Below are positions 14,910-15,022 of a DNA stretch of 15,022 nucleotides, piece after piece (positions within the stretch are counted from its first letter, which is position 1; the number at the start of each line of letters is the position of its first letter). Location of the stretch: assembly GCF_029848115.1 (NCBI RefSeq), contig NZ_JARVXG010000025.1:1-15022 (forward strand), written 5' to 3'. Made by a program: the position numbers and the translations under genes. The notes under the pieces are model-generated. The model searched no databases. It was not told where the DNA came from and saw nothing but the letters and a program-made list of their open reading frames with translations. The DNA comes from Methanobacterium formicicum. Its GTDB lineage: Archaea; Methanobacteriota; Methanobacteria; Methanobacteriales; Methanobacteriaceae.

Positions 14910-15022
<113 letters not shown>

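Overview
The window looks like chromosome from a methanogenic archaeon of the order Methanobacteriales, most likely a Methanobacterium-like species. The main evidence is a secreted protein carrying pseudomurein-binding-type repeats (pseudomurein is a wall polymer found in this order and Methanopyrus). Supporting evidence is the archaeal set of housekeeping genes (NOG1 GTPase, AMMECR1, RibL-type FAD synthase, ThiN-domain protein, small Hsp20), purine-rich ribosome binding sites of the GAGG/GGTGA type, TATA-like promoter boxes, and moderate-GC genes separated by very AT-rich intergenic DNA with oligo-T stops.

Layout. Positions 1-3519 run rightward: the 3' end of tldD, an AMMECR1 gene, a NOG1 GTPase and an Hsp20 chaperone with an unusual helical repeat N-terminus. 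Positions 3774-5605 run leftward: a ThiN-domain protein followed by a double-SIS sugar-phosphate isomerase/deaminase. An unusual GC-rich intergenic island (about 5870-5997) comes before a large rightward gene (about 6158-8647). That gene encodes a secreted wall-associated protein: glycosyl-hydrolase-like TIM barrel, duplicated pseudomurein-binding repeats and a transglutaminase-like cysteine peptidase. Then come ribL (leftward), a MOP-superfamily lipid-linked-oligosaccharide flippase (rightward), a PEP-synthase-like protein lacking the ATP-grasp half (rightward), hisA (leftward), and an AT-rich tail with a DUF2971 gene (leftward) whose N-terminus appears broken by a frameshift in an A-run.

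The genes are mostly independent transcription units separated by 65-550 nt, not one operon. Cofactor and metabolism genes (ThiN, RibL, HisA, PEP-synthase-like) are interspersed with envelope genes (wall peptidase, flippase). The window is notable for degenerate tandem repeats in several gaps (627-784, 1387-1460, 3687-3714, 8702-8801, 12786-12840) and for a 54-bp repeat inside the Hsp20 gene. Two genes (the wall protein and ribL) have ribosome binding sites placed for non-AUG starts (CTG and ATT). The last 1.5 kb is more AT-rich than the rest and may be an accessory or acquired segment. I saw no tRNA, rRNA, CRISPR array or insertion sequence.
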